Counted from the first letter of the stretch, positions 1 through 10,021 are shown. The stretch is DNA of 64,000 nucleotides from an uncultured Methylopila sp. (GCA_902168115.1 CABHPB010000030.1:1-64000); one strand, 5' to 3'. Translations and numbers: made by a program. The notes: a model not told the origin generated them from the letters alone.

Positions 1-1
1 C

Positions 2-1639
2 GAGCCGCAGCCGGCGCCGGTCGCCGTTCGAGCGCCCCAGCCGGCGCCGAAGGCGCGGCCCGAACCCGCGGTGCGTCCGCATGCGGCGGCCGCCGCGCGC
101 CCGACTCTGCCGTCCGGCGTCTATGAGCCGCCGTCGGTCGAACTTCTGGCCGAAGCCCCCGACGCCGAGCCGGACGAGGAGCTCTCGGAGGAGGCGCTGG
201 AGCGCAACTCGGTCAAGCTCCAGCAGACTCTGTCCGACTTCGGCGTGCGCGGCGAGATCATCGACGCCAATCCCGGCCCGGTCGTCACCCTCTACGAGCT
301 CGAGCCCGCGCCGGGCGTGAAGTCGTCCCGCGTTATCGCGCTCGCCTCCGACATCGCCCGCTCGATGAGCGCCAAGTCCGCCCGCGTCGCCGTGGTCGAG
401 GGCCGCAACGTCATCGGCGTCGAGCTGCCCAACATGGTGCGCGAGACGGTCTATCTCCGCGAGATGCTGGAGAACCCGACCTTCGCCAACACCCAGCACA
501 AGCTGCCGGTCTGCCTCGGCAAGACGATCGGCGGCGACCCGGTGATCGCGGACCTCGCCCGTATGCCGCATCTGCTCGTCGCCGGCACCACCGGCTCGGG
601 CAAGTCGGTCGCCATCAACACCATGATCCTCAGCCTGCTCTACAAGCACTCGCCCGAGAAATGCCGGCTGATCATGGTCGACCCGAAGATGCTCGAACTC
701 TCGGTCTATGAGGGCATCCCGCATCTTCTGACGCCCGTCGTCACCGACCCGAAGAAGGCGGTGATCGCGCTGAAATGGGCGGTCCGCGAGATGGAGGACC
801 GCTATCGCAAGATGTCGAAGCTGGGCGTCCGCAACATCGACGGTTTCAACGCCCGCTCGGCCGAGGCGCGCGCCAAGGGCGAGGAGATCGTGCGCAGCGT
901 CCAGACCGGTTTCGACCGCGAGACCGGCCAGCCGATCTTCGAGGACGAGGTCATGGACCTCACCGCCCTGCCGTACATCGTCGTCATCGTCGACGAGATG
1001 GCCGACCTGATGATGGTCGCCGGCAAGGAGATCGAGGGCGCCATCCAGCGCCTCGCCCAGATGGCGCGCGCCGCCGGCATCCACATCGTCATGGCGACCC
1101 AGCGTCCCTCGGTCGACGTCATCACCGGCACCATCAAGGCGAACTTCCCGACCCGCATCTCCTTCCAGGTCACGTCCAAGATCGACAGCCGCACCATCCT
1201 CGGCGAGATGGGCGCCGAGCAGCTGCTCGGGCAGGGCGACATGCTGCACATGGTCGGCGGCGGCCGGATCGAGCGCGTCCACGGGCCGTTCGTCTCCGAC
1301 GCCGAGGTCGAGAAGGTCGTCGACCACCTCAAGCTCCAGGGCCGTCCGGACTATGTCGACGCCGTCACCGCCGACGAGGAGGAGATGGCCGGGCCCGAGG
1401 GCGAGGAGGACGACGGCGCGGTGTTCGACGCCGGCGAGTTCGGCGAGGAAGGCGGCGATCTCTACGACCAGGCGGTCCAGGTCGTGCTGCGCGACAAGAA
1501 GGCCTCCACCTCCTACATCCAGCGCCGGCTGCAGATCGGCTACAACCGCGCCGCATCGCTGATGGAGCGGATGGAGAAGGACGGCATCGTCGGCGCCGCC
1601 AACCACGCCGGCAAGCGCGAGATCTTCAGGGAGCGGTGA
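2..1639 (+). CDS. ftsK: DNA translocase FtsK, C-terminal part (5' end outside window)
   Basis: The frame is already open at the first bases and runs in from the left edge, so only the C-terminal motor is seen. FtsK is the hexameric ATP-driven pump that moves chromosome termini through the closing septum and activates XerCD at dif. After an Ala/Pro-rich linker the protein shows the Walker A motif [13 protein letters not shown] (about nt 581-620) and the Walker B stretch [12 protein letters not shown] (about nt 985-1020). The last 65 residues form the winged-helix gamma domain that reads KOPS ([13 protein letters not shown] to the C-terminus), preceded by an acidic linker. The membrane N-terminus must lie upstream. 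A perfect hairpin follows the stop. Identification is secure; the start is not visible. Confidence 0.96.
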   Translation, partial: EPQPAPVAVRAPQPAPKARPEPAVRPHAAAAARPTLPSGVYEPPSVELLAEAPDAEPDEELSEEALERNSVKLQQTLSDFGVRGEIIDANPGPVVTLYELEPAPGVKSSRVIALASDIARSMSAKSARVAVVEGRNVIGVELPNMVRETVYLREMLENPTFANTQHKLPVCLGKTIGGDPVIADLARMPHLLVAGTTGSGKSVAINTMILSLLYKHSPEKCRLIMVDPKMLELSVYEGIPHLLTPVVTDPKKAVIALKWAVREMEDRYRKMSKLGVRNIDGFNARSAEARAKGEEIVRSVQTGFDRETGQPIFEDEVMDLTALPYIVVIVDEMADLMMVAGKEIEGAIQRLAQMARAAGIHIVMATQRPSVDVITGTIKANFPTRISFQVTSKIDSRTILGEMGAEQLLGQGDMLHMVGGGRIERVHGPFVSDAEVEKVVDHLKLQGRPDYVDAVTADEEEMAGPEGEEDDGAVFDAGEFGEEGGDLYDQAVQVVLRDKKASTSYIQRRLQIGYNRAASLMERMEKDGIVGAANHAGKREIFRER

Positions 1640-1671
1640 GGCTCGGGTCTCCCGCTAATCCGAGACGCGAA

Positions 1672-1705
1672 AAAGCCGCGCTTCGACGGTGCGAAGCGCG
1701 GCTTT
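1672..1705. terminator. bidirectional Rho-independent terminator between ftsK and the YjfB-like gene
   Basis: A perfect 14-bp stem (1672-1685 with 1692-1705) closes a 6-base loop. Both arms have AAA/TTT ends, so it can serve ftsK on the plus strand and the convergent small gene on the minus strand. Confidence 0.85.
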
Positions 1706-1731
1706 CTCAAATCTCGTAGGGCGGTTTCGCC

Positions 1732-1926
1732 TCAGGCGAGCGTGTCGACGTTCCCGCCGACGCCCGTCGGGTTCAGCGCCTTGTTCGTCTCCACGGTCTG
1801 ACTGACCATGTCGGCGATGGCTTGGGTCTGCTCGTTGTTGATCTTGATCGCGGCGATCTGGAAGCCGTCGCGGGTCTGCTGCGCCGTCGCGGCGACGGCC
1901 GAGGCGGCGAGGGACGAGACGTCCAT
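1732..1926 (-). CDS. small YjfB-like putative motility protein
   Basis: This 64-residue protein has no signal peptide or membrane segment. It begins MDVSSLAASAVAATAQQ, has a helical middle rich in Ala, Gln and Asn, and ends with NPTGVGGNVDTLA. Short length, the MD(V/I)xxLA start and the GxNVD ending fit the YjfB family (annotated as putative motility proteins, PF14070 by my recollection). The role of that family is not well defined and no flagellar gene lies nearby, so the motility label is weak. It converges on ftsK across the shared terminator. A standalone small cytoplasmic protein is all the sequence shows directly. Confidence 0.6.
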   Translation of the reverse strand: MDVSSLAASAVAATAQQTRDGFQIAAIKINNEQTQAIADMVSQTVETNKALNPTGVGGNVDTLA

Positions 1927-2022
1927 GGGCTCTCTCCTTGTCTGCCTTGCGGCCCGGAGGATGCCTGCGACTTCTCAAGCGAACGTTAATCCGTTCGCGT
2001 CAATCGCCCGGAAAAAGCCGAA

Positions 2023-2901
<879 letters not shown>

Positions 2902-3048
2902 GGGTCGGTCCGACCGCCTCTCTTGCATGCCAGTTTGATATGGTCTGCGCGCGATCTTACGTGCCGCGCTGCACAATGCCCACCCACGCGAACCGCCAAT
3001 CGACCAAAGTCTTGGATGGGCGGCTCCCGCGAGGCGTCGGCCGGGCCG

Positions 3049-3993
3049 TCACTTGCCGATCTTGGCGAGCTCCTCGCGCAGTTCGGGCACCGCGGTGAAG
3101 AGATCCGCGACGAGGCCGTAGTCGGCGACCTGGAAGATCGGCGCCTCCTCGTCCTTGTTGATCGCGACGATGACCTTCGAGTCCTTCATGCCGGCGAGAT
3201 GCTGGATCGCGCCCGAGATGCCGAGCGCGACGTAGAGATCCGGGGCGACCACCTTGCCGGTCTGGCCGACCTGCTGGTCGTTCGGCGCGTAGCCCGAGTC
3301 GACCGCCGCGCGCGAGGCGCCGATGGCGGCGCCGAGCTGGTCGGCGAGCGGCTCGATCACCTCCCTGAACTTCTCGGCCGAGCCCATGGCGCGCCCGCCG
3401 GAGACGATGATCTTCGCCGAGCCGAGCTCGGGACGGTCGGACTTCGTCAGGTCCTCGCCGACGAACGACGACACGCCGGGATCGGCGGCGGCGGAGATGT
3501 CCTCGATCGCGGCAGAACCGCCCTCGCCGGTCGCCTGGAAGGCGGCCGTGCGGACGGTGACGATCTTCTTCGGTTCGGACGACTTGACCGTCTGGATCGC
3601 GTTGCCGGCGTAGACCGGGCGCTCGAAGGTGTCGGGCGCGACGACCTTCGAGATGTCAGACACCTGCATCACGTCGAGCTTGGCGGCGACGCGGGGCAGG
3701 ATGTTCTTGCCGGTGGTCGAGGACGAGGCGACCAGCGCGTCGTAGCCGTCCATCAGGCCGAGGATCAGCGCCGCGAAGGGCTCGGCGAGACCGTGGGCGT
3801 ATTGCTCGCCCGAGGCGACCAGAACCTTCTCGACGCCGTCGAGCTTGGCGGCGGCCTCGGCCGCGCCCTTCGGCGACGCGCCGGCGACCAGCACGTGGAC
3901 CGGTCCGCCGATCTCCCTGGCGGCGGTCAGCGCCTTGACGGTCGCGTCGCCGAGCGTGTCCTCATGATGGTCCGCGAGCAGCAGGGTCGCCAT
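3049..3993 (-). CDS. etfA: electron transfer flavoprotein alpha subunit
   Basis: EtfA carries the FAD that shuttles electrons from acyl-CoA dehydrogenases to ETF:ubiquinone oxidoreductase. The 314-residue protein has an N-terminal nucleotide-binding-like fold ([11 protein letters not shown]) and the conserved C-terminal FAD domain with [10 protein letters not shown]-type residues ([14 protein letters not shown]), [25 protein letters not shown] and [14 protein letters not shown]. It starts only 2 bases after the etfB stop, so the two subunits are translated as a pair. A likely local client is the methylsuccinyl-CoA dehydrogenase at 24853-26526. Confidence 0.96.
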   Translation of the reverse strand: MATLLLADHHEDTLGDATVKALTAAREIGGPVHVLVAGASPKGAAEAAAKLDGVEKVLVASGEQYAHGLAEPFAALILGLMDGYDALVASSSTTGKNILPRVAAKLDVMQVSDISKVVAPDTFERPVYAGNAIQTVKSSEPKKIVTVRTAAFQATGEGGSAAIEDISAAADPGVSSFVGEDLTKSDRPELGSAKIIVSGGRAMGSAEKFREVIEPLADQLGAAIGASRAAVDSGYAPNDQQVGQTGKVVAPDLYVALGISGAIQHLAGMKDSKVIVAINKDEEAPIFQVADYGLVADLFTAVPELREELAKIGK

Positions 3994-3995
3994 GG

Positions 3996-4745
3996 TCAGA
4001 TCACTCCGGCTTCGTTCTTGAGTTTCTGCACGAGCTCCGCCGCAGAGCCCACCTTCGCGCCGGCCTCGCGCTTCGGCGGTTCGACCGTCTTCAGCACCTC
4101 GAGCCGCGGCGCGAGGTCGACGCCGAGGTCGGCGGCGGACTTTTCGTCGATCGGCTTCTTCTTCGCCTTCATGATGTTCGGCAGCGAGGCGTAGCGTGGC
4201 TCGTTGAGGCGCAGGTCCGTGGTGACGACCGCCGGCAGCTTCAGCGACACGGTCTGCAGGCCGCCGTCGACCTCGCGGGTCACCGAAACGGCGTCGCCCT
4301 CGGGCGAGACCTTCGAGGCGAAGGTGCCCTGCGGCCAGTCGAGCAGGGCGGCGAGCATCTGGCCGGTCTGGTTGCAGTCGTCGTCGATCGCCTGCTTGCC
4401 CATGATCACGAGGCCGGGCTGCTCCTCCTCGACGATCTTCTTCAGGACCTTCGCGACGCCGAGCGGCTCGGTCGGGCCGTCCGCCTTGACGAGGATGCCG
4501 CGGTCGCCGCCCATGGCGAGGCCCGTGCGGATGGTCTCCGCGGCCTGGGCGGGGCCGACCGACACGATCACCACCTCGGTGGCCTTGCCGGCCTCCTTCA
4601 GCCGAAGCGCCTCCTCGACGGCGATCTCGTCGAAGGGGTTCATCGACATCTTGACGTTGGCGAGCTCGACGCCCGAGCCGTCCGACTTCACGCGGATCTT
4701 CACGTTGTAGTCGACCACTCGCTTGACCGGCACCAATACCTTCAT
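3996..4745 (-). CDS. etfB: electron transfer flavoprotein beta subunit
   Basis: EtfB pairs with EtfA and holds the structural AMP. The protein begins [19 protein letters not shown], contains the ETF-beta signature region ([11 protein letters not shown]) and the recognition-loop segment [20 protein letters not shown] that docks onto acyl-CoA dehydrogenases. The ATG at 4745 gives 249 residues, the family's standard length; four more in-frame codons upstream (from 4757) look unconserved. It is the first gene of the etfB-etfA-hbd series and has 129 bp of non-coding DNA upstream. Confidence 0.96.
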   Translation of the reverse strand: MKVLVPVKRVVDYNVKIRVKSDGSGVELANVKMSMNPFDEIAVEEALRLKEAGKATEVVIVSVGPAQAAETIRTGLAMGGDRGILVKADGPTEPLGVAKVLKKIVEEEQPGLVIMGKQAIDDDCNQTGQMLAALLDWPQGTFASKVSPEGDAVSVTREVDGGLQTVSLKLPAVVTTDLRLNEPRYASLPNIMKAKKKPIDEKSAADLGVDLAPRLEVLKTVEPPKREAGAKVGSAAELVQKLKNEAGVI

Positions 4746-4874
4746 CGGGTAGTCCACCTCGAAGAAAAGAAACTCGGATGTCGCGCGGGCTCCGCGGCGG
4801 GCGGGGGCGCGGGCGCGCCTTCTCGGCGAAGGCGGCGTGAGGCGGCGGACACTAGGGGTCCCGCAAGCGCGAAG

Positions 4875-5843
4875 TCAACGCCGCCTGTGCGCTGCGAAAA
4901 CGTCCGAAAGTCTAGTGCTTCGAACGGTTCGAGCGTCCGCATCGTCCGCTCTCGCCAGCCGGTGCGGCTCGAAGCCGGCGCGCTTCTTCCAGGTGGCGAG
5001 CCCCCAGCCGCCATGCTCGACCGCGCCGTAGAGCACCGCGCGAACGCCCGCCGCATGGTCCTGGCGCGCGATCAGCCACCGCATGATCTCGAGATGAAGC
5101 AACGTCATGACGTTCCGGTCGAGATGGGCGGCGTGGCCCATGATGTCGACGTAATGGACGAGATCGCCGATGCGGCGCAGCTTCACATAGGCGACGAGCC
5201 GGCGGTCGGTCGTGACGGCGCCCTGCCGATGGCCGGGAGCGTCCTCGAAGACGCCCCACCAGCGCGTCCAGTGGCGAGGACATCGCGGCGCCGAGGGCGG
5301 CGGCGCGGCGCGCGGCGCGCCGACATGGCCGGGGCGCAGCAGAAGGTAGTCCAGCATCGGGCCGGCCGACCGCACGGCCTTCGAAGTGCGGATCGCGTGG
5401 ATGTCCAGCGTATGGCGCACGCGCGGAAAGACGTCGACGCGGTATCCCACCTCCGCCGCGCGCCGCGCCTTGGCGAGGGTGCGGTTCGAGCGCTTGCGAA
5501 GGACCGCCTCGAAAGCCCCGACGTCGGGATAACGGTCGAGGTCGACGATCATCGGCGTGGGCTTGCGGCTCTCGGCCAGCCCCGAGGCAAGCCGTCCGAG
5601 GCGGCCTCCGTGTGTTCGCCGGGGCCGACGGAGATAGCGGGACAAGGCTGCGCTCTCGGCCTTGGCCTCGACCCTGCACTCGGGGGAGCAGCCAGGCCCG
5701 GCCCCGACGGCGAGTTCGACGTCCGGCAGTTCGCGCGGCGCGCCGAGCGCCTCCAGCCGCGTGCGACGGAGACCGACGGCCAGCGCCGGCTCGACCAGCA
5801 CGTGATACGCCACCATCAGCGTCTTTACGACGAGAAGGCCCAT
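4875..5843 (-). CDS. hypothetical protein, possible GNAT-fold acyltransferase
   Basis: I do not recognise this 322-residue protein. It starts MGLLVVKTLMVAYHVLVEP and has no clear signal peptide. Residues about 95-130 (MIVDLDRYPDVGAFEAVLRK, then SNRTLAKARRAAEVGY) and the later pieces LVAYVKLRRIGDLVHYVDIMGH and LHLEIMRWL recall the two-strand, long-helix layout of GNAT or FemAB-like acyltransferases. That is a fold guess only. A Pro/Ala-rich stretch near residues 185-200 looks like a disordered insert. Two other frames are also open across much of this GC-rich stretch, but only this one gives balanced amino-acid use. It stands alone between etfB and the rhomboid gene. Confidence 0.6.
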   Translation of the reverse strand: MGLLVVKTLMVAYHVLVEPALAVGLRRTRLEALGAPRELPDVELAVGAGPGCSPECRVEAKAESAALSRYLRRPRRTHGGRLGRLASGLAESRKPTPMIVDLDRYPDVGAFEAVLRKRSNRTLAKARRAAEVGYRVDVFPRVRHTLDIHAIRTSKAVRSAGPMLDYLLLRPGHVGAPRAAPPPSAPRCPRHWTRWWGVFEDAPGHRQGAVTTDRRLVAYVKLRRIGDLVHYVDIMGHAAHLDRNVMTLLHLEIMRWLIARQDHAAGVRAVLYGAVEHGGWGLATWKKRAGFEPHRLARADDADARTVRSTRLSDVFAAHRRR

Positions 5844-5940
5844 CGGCGTCGTCCGCCAGAGATCTGTGTGGGGCGATTTTACCGCCGGCGGGACTGAGCC
5901 GCGCGCACGATCGCGTCAGCGGGCCGCCTGAAGAAGCGGC

Positions 5941-6678
5941 TCAGACGGAGCCTTCGGCCGGGCGTTCGCCGCGCCGCTGGATGCGGGCGCGAAGGTCGCG
6001 GTCGAACAGCCGCACGTCCGGCCGCTTCAGCGCGACGACCAGCACGGCGCCGGTCAGGAAGCCGCCGACATGGGCCCACCAGGCGATGTCAGCCGTCCCC
6101 GCGATCAGTGCGTTGCCGGCCTGGAACACGCCCCATGCGCCGATGATCCAGAACGCCCGGAGCCTCAGCGGCAGACGGTAGAACAGCAGCACCCAGACCT
6201 TCACCTGCGGATGCAGCATGACATAGGCCGCGACGACGCCCGACACGACGCCCGAGGCGCCGACCAGCGGCGCGTCGACGTTGGCGGCGCTCGCCGCATG
6301 GGCGAGGCCCGCGCCGACGCCGCAGAGCAGCAGGAAGACGACGTAGCGCAGATGGCCGAGGTCGTCCTCGACGTTGTCGCCGAACACCCAGAGGAACAGC
6401 ATGTTGCCGGCGAGGTGGATGAAGCCGCCATGCAGGAACAGCGAGGTGATCAGCGTCGTCCAGGACGGCACGTAGCCGTAGCCGTCCGGCAACACGGCGT
6501 CGCCGAACAGCACGCTCGGGATGAGGCCGAAGGAGACCGGAAGCCAGTCGTGCTGCGGCCCGACCCAGCCGGACTGGAACAGCAGGTAGAACAGGGTGCA
6601 GGCCGCGATGAAGGCGTAGGTCACCCATGGCCGCCGGATACGGCGAACCGGAGCGTCGTCCAGGATGGGGACGAACAT
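5941..6678 (-). CDS. rhomboid family intramembrane serine protease
   Basis: Rhomboids cut transmembrane segments inside the membrane with a Ser-His dyad. This 245-residue protein has about six membrane helices. It carries the HxxxN element HLAGN (residues 88-92), the catalytic GASG motif with Ser142, and the partner His203 in WWAHVGGFLTG. The ATG at 6678 was chosen because MFVPILDD is followed at once by the first helix; the 26 codons before it are unlikely to be translated. The C-terminus is a short basic cytosolic tail. The substrate cannot be inferred. The neighbouring adenosyltransferase is co-oriented with a 111-bp gap. Confidence 0.92.
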   Translation of the reverse strand: MFVPILDDAPVRRIRRPWVTYAFIAACTLFYLLFQSGWVGPQHDWLPVSFGLIPSVLFGDAVLPDGYGYVPSWTTLITSLFLHGGFIHLAGNMLFLWVFGDNVEDDLGHLRYVVFLLLCGVGAGLAHAASAANVDAPLVGASGVVSGVVAAYVMLHPQVKVWVLLFYRLPLRLRAFWIIGAWGVFQAGNALIAGTADIAWWAHVGGFLTGAVLVVALKRPDVRLFDRDLRARIQRRGERPAEGSV

Positions 6679-6789
6679 CGGCGACCTGGTCTCGCGGGGC
6701 GTCAGGCTGAAGCCCCTATCAGCCAAAATATGGCCAAGCGGCGCCGCGCTGTTCAAGAGCCGGAGGGGGCTGCGGCGGCGTTCGCCGGC

Positions 6790-7359
6790 TCAGCGTGTCT
6801 TTCCGGGCGCCCATAGCACGTCGCCCGCCTGCAGGTTGGCGACGCGGGCGGCGACGAACAGGTAGTCGGAAAGCCGGTTGGCGTAGCGCCGGGCGGCCGG
6901 GCTGACGTCCTCCCGGTCGGCGAGCGCGGTCATCAGGCGCTCCGCGCGCCGCGCAATGGTGCGGGCCATGTGCAGTTGCGCCGCGAGCGGCGTCCCGGCC
7001 GGCAGAACGAAGGATTTCAACGGCTCGAGCCGCGCGTTCAGCGCGTCGATGTCCTCCTCGAGCCGCGCCACCTGCGAGTCGACGATCCGGAGCGGCTCGT
7101 AGCCGAGGTCCTTGCCGTCATCGACCGTGGCGAGGTCCGCGCCGAGGTCGAACAGCTCGTTCTGGATGCGCGCGAGCGCCGTCTCGATCGCGGGCTCGGC
7201 CGCGGAGTGAAGCCGCGCGAGCCCGATCGCGGCGTTGGTCTCGTCGACCGCCCCAAAGGCCTCGATCCGGACGTCGTGCTTCTTGCGGCGGGGCCCCACG
7301 GCGAGGCCCGTCGTGCCGTCGTCGCCGGTGCGCGTGTAGATCTTGTTGAGCTTGACCAT
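6790..7359 (-). CDS. PduO-type cob(I)alamin adenosyltransferase
   Basis: This enzyme transfers the adenosyl group of ATP to cob(I)alamin, making the coenzyme B12 that carbon-skeleton mutases need. The N-terminus has the ATP-binding signature YTRTGDDGTTGL, followed by VDETNAAIGLAR; the second half has RTIARRAERLM and ANRLSDYLFVAARVAN. The 189-residue length from the ATG at 7359 matches the family; upstream codons fall in a palindromic repeat and are not coding. The evident user in this window is ethylmalonyl-CoA mutase (39742-41712). Its place beside a twin-membrane protein gene and near etfAB is a common Hyphomicrobiales arrangement. Confidence 0.95.
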   Translation of the reverse strand: MVKLNKIYTRTGDDGTTGLAVGPRRKKHDVRIEAFGAVDETNAAIGLARLHSAAEPAIETALARIQNELFDLGADLATVDDGKDLGYEPLRIVDSQVARLEEDIDALNARLEPLKSFVLPAGTPLAAQLHMARTIARRAERLMTALADREDVSPAARRYANRLSDYLFVAARVANLQAGDVLWAPGKTR

Positions 7360-7386
7360 GCCGTCCCCGATTTGGATCGCCCCGTC

Positions 7387-7463
7387 ATGCCCGGACTTGA
7401 TCCGGGCATCCATCAGGCCGGGCGCGTCCGCGCCCGATGGATCGCCGGGTCAAGCCCGGCGAT
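7387..7463. repeat. REP/BIME-like cluster of three hairpins
   Basis: Three perfect inverted repeats stand side by side: 7387-7395 with 7401-7409, 7419-7426 with 7429-7436, and 7441-7449 with 7455-7463, with 2-5 base loops. The outer arms also share an ATCCAT/ATGGAT pair. Core words such as CCCGGACTTGATCCGGG recur as intergenic palindromes in many Hyphomicrobiales. It sits between the adenosyltransferase and the twin-membrane protein genes. Confidence 0.75.
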
Positions 7464-7475
7464 GGCGGGTATGCC

Positions 7476-7679
7476 TCAGCCCGGCCGCGAGCCCATGACC
7501 CACAGCGTCGCCATGATGAGGACGATGGCGACGAACTGCAGGATCACCCGCCAGCGCATCAACGACTGGGACCGGCTCGTCGAGCCGCCGCGCATCATGT
7601 TGACGAGGCCGAGGATCAGAACGATCGCGACGGCGCCGATCGCGATCGGCAGCACGAAGCCGGACATCGCCGAGGCCAT
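7476..7679 (-). CDS. twin-transmembrane (HIG1-like) small membrane protein
   Basis: The 67-residue protein consists of two hydrophobic helices (about residues 7-27 and 45-63) joined by a basic, Ser-rich loop (MRGGSTSRSQSLMRWR). The loop and two-helix design resemble the HIG1 domain, which in mitochondria acts on respiratory complexes; in bacteria the role is open. It lies just upstream of the adenosyltransferase gene in the same direction, a conserved pairing in Hyphomicrobiales, with a palindromic repeat cluster between. The molecular function is not known. Confidence 0.8.
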   Translation of the reverse strand: MASAMSGFVLPIAIGAVAIVLILGLVNMMRGGSTSRSQSLMRWRVILQFVAIVLIMATLWVMGSRPG

Positions 7680-7713
7680 GGAACTGCTCTCCTGCCGGCC
7701 AAGCGCGCCGGCG

Positions 7714-8226
7714 TCAGTGATTCATGCCGTAGATCGCGGCGTTCAGGACGGCCGCGTAGGAAACCCAGAGGACATAAGGGCAAAGCAACGCGGCCGCGAG
7801 CCCGTCGATCGGACGAAACACGACGATCGTCCACAGGATCGCGGCCAGCAGCGCGACGATCTCGACGAGGCCGAGCAGCGGCGACTGCGCCCCGAAGAAG
7901 GCGAAGGACCAGCCGATGTTGAGCGCGAGCTGCATGCCGAAGGCGATCAGCGCGCGTCGCCGCTCCGCGCCGTCCGACTTCATCGCGACGCGCCAGACGG
8001 CGATCGCCATGAACGCGAACAGGATCGTCCAGGCTACGGGAAACAGCCAGTTGGGCGGCGTGAACCACGGCTTGGCGAGACCCTCGTACCAGGGCGCGAG
8101 GTTCGGATAGGTCGCGAGCGCGCCGAGCTGGCTCGCCCCGAAGCAGGCGAGCGTCGCGGCGGCGAGAACCGCGAGCGAGCGCCCGGATAGCCAGCGCGGA
8201 TGTGAAGCGGTCGAGGTCATGGCCAT
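7714..8226 (-). CDS. tspO: TspO/MBR family protein
   Basis: TspO is a five-helix outer- or envelope-membrane protein that binds porphyrins and sterols; in photosynthetic alphaproteobacteria it modulates tetrapyrrole-linked gene expression. Here the hallmarks are WYEGLAKPWFTPPNWLFPVAW, NIGWSFAFFGAQSPLLGLVEI and the C-terminal LLCPYVLWVSYAAVLNAAIY. The aromatic residues of the ligand pocket (the W-F-P pattern) are present. I start at the ATG at 8226 (170 residues); the ATG at 8220 is an equally reasonable choice because neither has a clear ribosome binding site. The gene precedes the twin-membrane protein gene in the same direction with a 34-bp gap. Confidence 0.9.
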   Translation of the reverse strand: MAMTSTASHPRWLSGRSLAVLAAATLACFGASQLGALATYPNLAPWYEGLAKPWFTPPNWLFPVAWTILFAFMAIAVWRVAMKSDGAERRRALIAFGMQLALNIGWSFAFFGAQSPLLGLVEIVALLAAILWTIVVFRPIDGLAAALLCPYVLWVSYAAVLNAAIYGMNH

Positions 8227-8304
8227 GAAGATAGGGCGGCGCCGCCGGAGCGAGAGCGGCCGAGGACGCCGCACTTTCGACGAACCGCCGCGCCGCGCGA
8301 CTTC

Positions 8305-8904
8305 TCAGCGCTCGAACCGGATGCTCTGCACGGCGGACCTGAGCTGGCCGATGCCCGAGGCCTTGTCGCCACGCTTGGCCTGAATCTGGATGACCAGCAA
8401 AGAGTCGCCACGCGGAATGACCCACATGTCGCTTTCGCTCTTGTGGAGGCGCTGTCCGACCGTGGAGTCGAGATTGAAGCGGGCATGAGCCGCCGGCAAG
8501 CCGCCAACGGTCGTTGCCTTGGTCGGCGACACGATCGAGAAGCTCGCGCCGGCTCCGGCCGCCTTTTGCATCAGCACGTCCACAAAGCGCGTCGGAGGCA
8601 CGCTCTGGGCCGCAGGTCCCACCTTCACGCCGAACATGAAGAAGGTCGAGTTCACCTCGTCGATCGGTTCCTTGTATTTGGCGAATGCGACGACGATGGC
8701 ACGGGCGCCCTGCTGGATGGTCGCCTGGCTTTCACTGCCCACAGCCACGGAATGCTGGCCGACCTGCTGGGCGGACAAACCTTGCCAGCCGTCCGGCTTG
8801 TTGAGCGTAAAGCGGTAGGCGGCGTTCTTGATGACCTCGCTCTGCGCAGGCGAGACGGCGAGCAACACGGCGAGAATTGCGAAGCGGAAAGCGTAAGCGA
8901 GCAT
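8305..8904 (-). CDS. secreted hypothetical protein
   Basis: The 199-residue product begins MLAYAFRFAILAVLLAVSP with likely signal cleavage after AQS, so it should be periplasmic. The mature part begins EVIKNAAYRFTLNKPDGWQG and ends LRSAVQSIRF. The start YxFTLxKPxGW and the end resemble PsbP-like or lipoprotein-type beta-sandwich domains that bind small molecules or proteins, but I cannot name a family with confidence. The coding region looks slightly less GC-rich than its neighbours. It occupies the place directly downstream of rimM where trmD is usually found. No function is proposed. Confidence 0.7.
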   Translation of the reverse strand: MLAYAFRFAILAVLLAVSPAQSEVIKNAAYRFTLNKPDGWQGLSAQQVGQHSVAVGSESQATIQQGARAIVVAFAKYKEPIDEVNSTFFMFGVKVGPAAQSVPPTRFVDVLMQKAAGAGASFSIVSPTKATTVGGLPAAHARFNLDSTVGQRLHKSESDMWVIPRGDSLLVIQIQAKRGDKASGIGQLRSAVQSIRFER

Positions 8905-8997
8905 GACAGGACCTGCGTGAAGCTGACGCCGGACGCTACCGTCGATTGCAGCGCGGTCCAATCGAAGGCGAGGATCAGCGCGGCTGTCCCCACAGCT

Positions 8998-9516
8998 TTA
9001 CTTTTCGTCCAGCGCGCCCTCGGGCGGATCGACCACGACGCGGCCGCCCGCGACGTCGATCGTCGGGACCACGGCCTTCGTGAAGGGCAGGTAGACGGTG
9101 CGGCGCGAGCCTTCGAGCCGGACTTCCAGCAGATCGTCAGCGCCGAAATTCTGGAGCGCGGAGACCGAGCCGAGGATGTCGCCCGCCGCGGTCTCGACCC
9201 GCAGGCCAATCAGGTCGGCGTGGTAGAATTCGTCCTCGTCCGGCTCCGGCAGCGCCTCACGCGGCGCGTAGAGCGGCTGCCGCGCGAGCGCCTCGGCGGC
9301 CTCGCGCGTGTCGACCCCCTTGAACCGGGCGACGACCATGTCGTCCTTGAGCAGGCGCAGCGAGGCGACCGCGAGCTTGCGCCCGTCGGGAAGACTGAGC
9401 GGCCCGTAGACCGAGAGCGACAGCGGGTCGTCCGTGAAGGTCTTGACCCGCGCCTCGCCGCGCACGCCATGCGCCGCGCCGACGACGCCGATCTGGACGA
9501 GGCGGGGAGAGGTCAT
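8998..9516 (-). CDS. rimM: ribosome maturation factor RimM
   Basis: RimM helps assemble the 30S head by acting around ribosomal protein S19. The 172-residue protein begins with the N-terminal beta-barrel (LVQIGVVGAAHGVRGEARVK) and ends with a PRC-barrel domain (EFYHADLIGLRVET, then FLEVRL-like LLEVRLEGSRRTVYLPFT and VDPPEGALDE). The VDPPEGLL-type ending is characteristic. It follows rpsP in the same direction with a 140-bp gap containing a long inverted repeat. In most alphaproteobacteria trmD and rplS follow; here they do not. Confidence 0.95.
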   Translation of the reverse strand: MTSPRLVQIGVVGAAHGVRGEARVKTFTDDPLSLSVYGPLSLPDGRKLAVASLRLLKDDMVVARFKGVDTREAAEALARQPLYAPREALPEPDEDEFYHADLIGLRVETAAGDILGSVSALQNFGADDLLEVRLEGSRRTVYLPFTKAVVPTIDVAGGRVVVDPPEGALDEK

Positions 9517-9534
9517 GGAGAGCAGCCCTCATGT

Positions 9535-9650
9535 CCCGGCCGAAGAGCCGGGACCCAGACGCACCGACGTGGCCGACCGGACGCCGCCCATGGCGGCTTT
9601 CCGATCGCGCAGCGGTTCTGGGTCCCGGCTCAGGGCCGGGACAAGACGTT
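9535..9650. repeat. intergenic palindromic element between rpsP and rimM
   Basis: A perfect 14-bp inverted repeat (9545-9558 with 9618-9631) encloses 59 bases. Each end also forms its own small hairpin built on TCCCGGC/GCCGGGA. It has the look of a repeated palindromic element inserted into the transcribed spacer. It has no coding potential and could attenuate rimM relative to rpsP. Confidence 0.65.
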
Positions 9651-9656
9651 GAAGCC

Positions 9657-10016
9657 TTACTCGGCGGCTTCGGAGGCCTTCTCGGACGCGGCCTTGGCGG
9701 CCTCGGCGCGCTCCTGGGCCTTCTTGCCCGGCTCGGCCTTCTTCGGGTTGTTGCGCGCTTCGCGCTTCAGCAGGCCCGCGGCGTCGAGGAAGCGGTGGAC
9801 GCGGTCGGTCGGGGTCGCGCCCTTGGCCAGCCACTCCTTGGCCTTCTCAAGGTCGAGCACGACGCGGTCGGCCGAGTCCTTGGCGAGGAGCGGGTTGAAC
9901 GAGCCGATACGCTCGATGAAGCGGCCGTCGCGCGGGTAACGCGAGTCGGCGACGACGATGCGGTAGAACGGACGCTTCTTGGCGCCGCCGCGGGCGAGGC
10001 GGATCTTCAGGGACAT
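9657..10016 (-). CDS. rpsP: 30S ribosomal protein S16
   Basis: S16 binds the 5' domain of 16S rRNA early in 30S assembly. The protein begins [26 protein letters not shown] as in all S16 proteins and continues with [16 protein letters not shown] and [11 protein letters not shown]. The 119-residue length includes an Ala/Glu/Lys-rich tail typical of alphaproteobacteria. The ribosome binding site AGAAGG lies 8 bases before the ATG and is formed by the last two sense codons of the AT-rich gene upstream (10022-10462). It would ordinarily follow ffh directly. Confidence 0.97.
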   Translation of the reverse strand: MSLKIRLARGGAKKRPFYRIVVADSRYPRDGRFIERIGSFNPLLAKDSADRVVLDLEKAKEWLAKGATPTDRVHRFLDAAGLLKREARNNPKKAEPGKKAQERAEAAKAASEKASEAAE

Positions 10017-10021
10017 GTCAA

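Noticed and set aside
4887-5897. Open frames on the other strand and another minus frame across the hypothetical gene at 4875-5843
   Set aside because: Only the minus frame at 4875-5843 has an amino-acid balance and hydrophobic pattern like a folded protein; the others are Arg/Ala/Pro-rich shadows.
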